Origin: an uncultured Oscillospiraceae bacterium
GTDB lineage: Bacteria; Bacillota; Clostridia; Oscillospirales; Ruminococcaceae
Length of the DNA: 7,786 bases
Direction of reading: 5' to 3'
Assembly (NCBI GenBank): GCA_900543295.1
Contig: UQQY01000110.1
Span: 1 to 7,786 of the forward strand
In this document: positions 6,193 to 7,786 of the stretch, piece after piece
Position numbering within the stretch: position 1 is the stretch's first letter
Layout: each line of letters opens with the position of its first letter
Translations under genes and position numbers: made by a program
Notes under the pieces: model-generated
Told to the model about the DNA's origin: nothing
Seen by the model: the letters and a program-made list of their open reading frames with translations, nothing else
Databases searched by the model: none

Positions 6193-6236
6193 AAAAGGCC
6201 CTTAAATTCCTTATCTAAAGAATTTAGGGGTCTTTT
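6193..6236. terminator. Strong hairpin: bidirectional terminator or leader attenuator
   Basis: AAAAGGCCCTTAAATTC (6193-6209) pairs along all 17 positions, with two G-U pairs, to GAATTTAGGGGTCTTTT (6220-6236) around a 10-nt loop. The A-run and T-run on the two flanks let it act as an intrinsic terminator on either strand. It lies between the promoter candidate at 6101 and the DUF2935 start at 6319, so it would attenuate that gene unless a second promoter lies at 6237-6300. No obvious antiterminator or known riboswitch core is recognisable upstream. Confidence 0.65.
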
Positions 6237-6318
6237 CGTATTTTCGATCGCTGAACCAATCTTCGTATCAACGCATATAGTGAGTTATTATCGAGTAAAA
6301 AAGAAGGAGCCGTCTGCT

Positions 6319-7221
6319 ATGGATAGATCTCAGGATTACGTTATTGATTCTTTGGAGCAGCATCTGTTTTTTGCGCGCATCATGAAAGAACACGCATTCT
6401 TTTTGAAGGTTGGTTTCTTGCCGCCAAATGCAGACCTTGCCCAAAAGAGCGAACGCCTCATGAGAAAATTTGAAGAACTTCTTTCACGCACAATAGCGTT
6501 AAGTAACTGCGTCGTTCGCTCTTGTGTGCTGGATTCCGGAGAAATGTTCACGGAATTTACTGATTGTGCCGAACGTAAAACGCAGTGTCTCACCGGCACG
6601 TTTATAAACCGCAGTTTGACTAACAATACAATGCAGCTAAAAGGTTGCAGCAATGCGGATTTGCATGTTTCACAGGCGCTTATGCATCAGGTGCGGCAGT
6701 TAAACCGGGACGGACTGCAACTGGTAGACCGTATCATAGATTTTAAAGAGCAAATTCTGCACGGTGTCCATTCGTGTAATCTATTTACATCGAATTATTC
6801 GCTGCTTATTGAGCATATTCTGCGTGAAGCTCGCCTTTATCGTGAACATCTGATGCGGCTGGAAGGTTTGAGCAATTGCAGCCATCAGGATCTCCGTGAC
6901 AGCGAGCTGTTTTGGAACCAAATTATGATGGAGCATGCTTTGTTTATTCGCGGACTGCTCGATCCCAGTGAGGATACGCTGATTGATACGGCTGATGATT
7001 TCGCTGAAGATTACAGACGCCTGCTCAAAGTCTCTGATGCAGCCAATAACAGGACGATGTGCGGCGGAAACTCACTTGCGCTGACCCAAAAATTCCGTGA
7101 TTTCAAACGTGCAGGCGTTGAAGGAATCGAGAAGTGTGAAATTCGTTCCATCATTCTCCCGCTGCTTGCCGACCATGTTCTGCGGGAAGCAAATCATTAT
7201 ATCCGCTTGCTGGAAAATTAA
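6319..7221 (+). CDS. DUF2935 domain protein, two ferritin-like helical repeats
   Basis: A 300-aa soluble helical protein with two tandem copies of the DUF2935 unit. Copy 1 has RIMKEHAFFLKVGF (20-33), the middle helix DFKEQIL (141-147) and IEHILREARLY (164-174). Copy 2 has QIMMEHALFIRGLLDPSE (201-218), KFRDFKRAG (258-266) and LADHVLREANHY (283-294). The paired EH and HxxxE motifs (E24/H25 with H166/E170; E205/H206 with H286/E290) look like carboxylate-histidine metal ligands of a four-helix bundle, and I recall solved DUF2935 structures being ferritin-like. The biochemical function is not established. The start at 6319 has AGAAGGAG (6302-6309) at 9-nt spacing; an in-frame ATG at 6142 has no ribosome site and would translate through the leader hairpin. 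The gene is monocistronic, with a terminator at 7285-7349. The multicopper oxidase gene next to it suggests a metal or redox role (inference). Confidence 0.88.
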   Translation: MDRSQDYVIDSLEQHLFFARIMKEHAFFLKVGFLPPNADLAQKSERLMRKFEELLSRTIALSNCVVRSCVLDSGEMFTEFTDCAERKTQCLTGTFINRSLTNNTMQLKGCSNADLHVSQALMHQVRQLNRDGLQLVDRIIDFKEQILHGVHSCNLFTSNYSLLIEHILREARLYREHLMRLEGLSNCSHQDLRDSELFWNQIMMEHALFIRGLLDPSEDTLIDTADDFAEDYRRLLKVSDAANNRTMCGGNSLALTQKFRDFKRAGVEGIEKCEIRSIILPLLADHVLREANHYIRLLEN

Positions 7222-7284
7222 GCTCCGTGGAATATAGGTTCCAAAATCCTATCACTTTACTTTGTAAAACATGCCGAAAAATCT

Positions 7285-7349
7285 GAAAACACCTGTTTAA
7301 ATCTGAACTTCTGTAGTTTGATCGGTAAGCAGGTGTTTTCTTTTTTTTT
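7285..7349 (+). terminator. Rho-independent terminator after the DUF2935 gene
   Basis: GAAAACACCTG (7285-7295) pairs perfectly with CAGGTGTTTTC (7330-7340), and the stem can extend to 7299/7326 with one G-U pair. A run of nine T follows (7341-7349). The 26-nt loop is unusually long but the stem and T-run are clear. It begins 63 nt after the stop codon. Confidence 0.88.
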
Positions 7350-7369
7350 CGTTAAGCTGATTTCATTTT

Positions 7370-7425
7370 TTGACATCAAGGATATAGCCGAATCAAATTG
7401 CTGTGAAAGATATATTGAGTATAAA
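7370..7425 (+). promoter_or_regulatory. Promoter candidates for the multicopper oxidase gene
   Basis: Two overlapping options are seen. One is TTGACA (7370-7375), 17 bp, then TCAAAT (7393-7398). The other is TTGCTG (7398-7403), 16 bp, then TATAAA (7420-7425). Either would give a leader of about 110-140 nt. The second -10 overlaps the palindrome at 7421-7435. Confidence 0.4.
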
Positions 7426-7435
7426 ATAATTTTAT
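7421..7435. promoter_or_regulatory. 7-1-7 palindrome, Fur/PerR-like geometry
   Basis: ATAAAATAATTTTAT is a perfect 7-1-7 inverted repeat, the spacing used by Fur-family boxes. It matches the PerR consensus half-site TTATAAT at five of seven positions. It sits on the -10 of one promoter candidate. The segment is so AT-rich that chance is a real alternative. Confidence 0.3.
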
Positions 7436-7477
7436 TTTTAGCGAGGTATACACCATAGTCAGCTTAAAGGCATAAGA

Positions 7478-7521
7478 TAAATTATACGGCGCCGATATTG
7501 CGTCACATGCCGTGTAATTTA
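7478..7521 (+). promoter_or_regulatory. Leader hairpin before the multicopper oxidase start
   Basis: TAAATTATACGGC (7478-7490) pairs with GCCGTGTAATTTA (7509-7521), 13 bp with one G-U pair, around an 18-nt loop. The inner part contains the palindrome CGGCGCCG (7487-7494). It ends 3 nt before the ribosome site AAGGGGAG (7525-7532), so it could affect translation or mRNA stability. There is no T-run after it, so it is not a terminator. Confidence 0.5.
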
Positions 7522-7539
7522 AATAAGGGGAGAAAGCAA

Positions 7540-7786
7540 ATGAAAGGAGATAATCAAATAATAGAATTATCTGATTATTCGAATACCGGACAAGTCCGAG
7601 TCTATGATATTGAGGCAATTTCGTTGCCGATCGTTTACAACAAGTATGGGGATCACGATCCTAACGGACTTATATATGTGCTCAAACAGGATTCAGAACG
7701 GATTCAGCGAAAAGCAAAGGAATTGTTTGACCAGCCGATTCCGCAGCCTTATGAAGAAGTCCGGCCTCTTGTCATTCGGGCAAATG
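7540..7786 (+). CDS. Multicopper oxidase-like protein, N-terminal part
   Basis: The frame starts at ATG 7540 with ribosome site AAGGGGAG (7525-7532) at 7-nt spacing and is open to the window edge (82 codons). No signal peptide is seen: the N-terminus is MKGDNQIIELSDY. Residues 21-48 contain VYDIEAISLPIVYN and then GDHDPNGLIYVL, and residues 74-82 are VRPLVIRAN. In large Firmicute multicopper oxidases, including MnxG-like proteins as I recall them, this opening leads into the first cupredoxin domain, where the usual continuation is GD and a beta strand after PLVIRAN. The copper ligands (HxH motifs) lie beyond the window, so activity cannot be judged. Such enzymes oxidise metals or phenolics with O2 and are unexpected in a strict anaerobe. 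Confidence 0.75.
   Translation, partial: MKGDNQIIELSDYSNTGQVRVYDIEAISLPIVYNKYGDHDPNGLIYVLKQDSERIQRKAKELFDQPIPQPYEEVRPLVIRAN

Larger units (their letters stand above)
5757..6318. other. Gene-poor 562-bp stretch: gene remnants and regulatory DNA
   Basis: No intact gene is seen here. It contains the leader of the small minus-strand gene, a 25-codon plus-strand stub overlapping a minus-strand RHS scrap, an AT-rich segment with two alternative hairpins (5981-6022), a run with no recognisable signal (about 6023-6100), then a promoter with an overlapping palindrome and a strong hairpin before the DUF2935 gene. Composition changes sharply near 5981, from balanced GC to very AT-rich, and again near 6141. 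This is the pattern of a patched, recombined junction. Confidence 0.6.

Noticed and set aside
6114..6236. Minus-strand open frame across the leader hairpin (contains KGLFWLEEPNLRQ)
   Set aside because: It reads like protein for about 35 codons, but it has no start codon or ribosome site, overlaps a strong hairpin and matches no family I can name. It could be another gene scrap; unsupported.
6274..6281. CATATAGT as a sporulation sigma-E/K -10 box for the DUF2935 gene
   Set aside because: It fits CATANNNT, but no convincing matching -35 element is present at the right distance, and such short matches are frequent.
7352..7467. TTAAGCTGA (7352-7360) and TCAGCTTAA (7459-7467) as terminal repeats of a small element or RNA
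   Set aside because: Nine perfect bases 98 nt apart are within chance for this AT-rich region. There is no target duplication, and promoter signals lie between them.

Overview
The window looks like chromosomal DNA of a low-to-mid GC Firmicute, most likely a Clostridia-type (gut or sediment) anaerobe. The reasons are strong AGGAGG-type ribosome sites, Rho-independent terminators, MacB-like ABC/FtsX exporters, a two-repeat DUF2935 protein and a short RYFLSLPV-type small protein. No rRNA, tRNA, CRISPR array or intact mobile element is visible. This placement is inference from gene style, not from a search.

Layout. 1-971: 3' end of a type-I ABC exporter half-transporter (last membrane helix plus complete ATPase), closed by a terminator at 983-1027. 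1057-1161: a near-consensus promoter followed at once by two GTTAG-N6-CTAAC palindromes, which together form one large inverted repeat in the 5' leader. 1187-5535: a tight four-gene operon encoding a class I SAM methyltransferase, an 84-aa MxCxxC heavy-metal-binding protein, a MacB/LolD-type ATPase and a 909-aa FtsX-type permease. The permease carries an unusual aromatic four-residue repeat in its first extracytoplasmic domain. 5556-5756 (minus): a 66-aa small protein whose TTG start lies in a perfect inverted repeat. 5821-5980: gene debris, namely a minus-strand RHS/YD-repeat scrap overlapping a 25-codon plus-strand stub that begins like a ZIP metal transporter. 5981-6318: AT-rich regulatory DNA with a promoter, an overlapping palindrome and a strong hairpin. 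6319-7221: a 300-aa DUF2935 protein with two helical repeats, followed by a terminator at 7285-7349. 7540 to the end: N-terminus of a large multicopper-oxidase-like protein, with promoter candidates and a leader hairpin before it.

How the genes may work together. Several genes point to metals: the MxCxxC protein, the ferritin-like DUF2935 protein, the multicopper oxidase and possibly the ZIP stub. The palindrome arms GTTAG/CTAAC also match those of DtxR/IdeR operators, although the spacing differs. The best reading is an accessory metal-responsive locus in which the ATPase and permease form an export or membrane-extraction machine, co-expressed with a metal-binding protein and a methyltransferase of unknown substrate. 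The system is not one I recognise as characterised. The individual families are recognisable, but the joint function is inferred.
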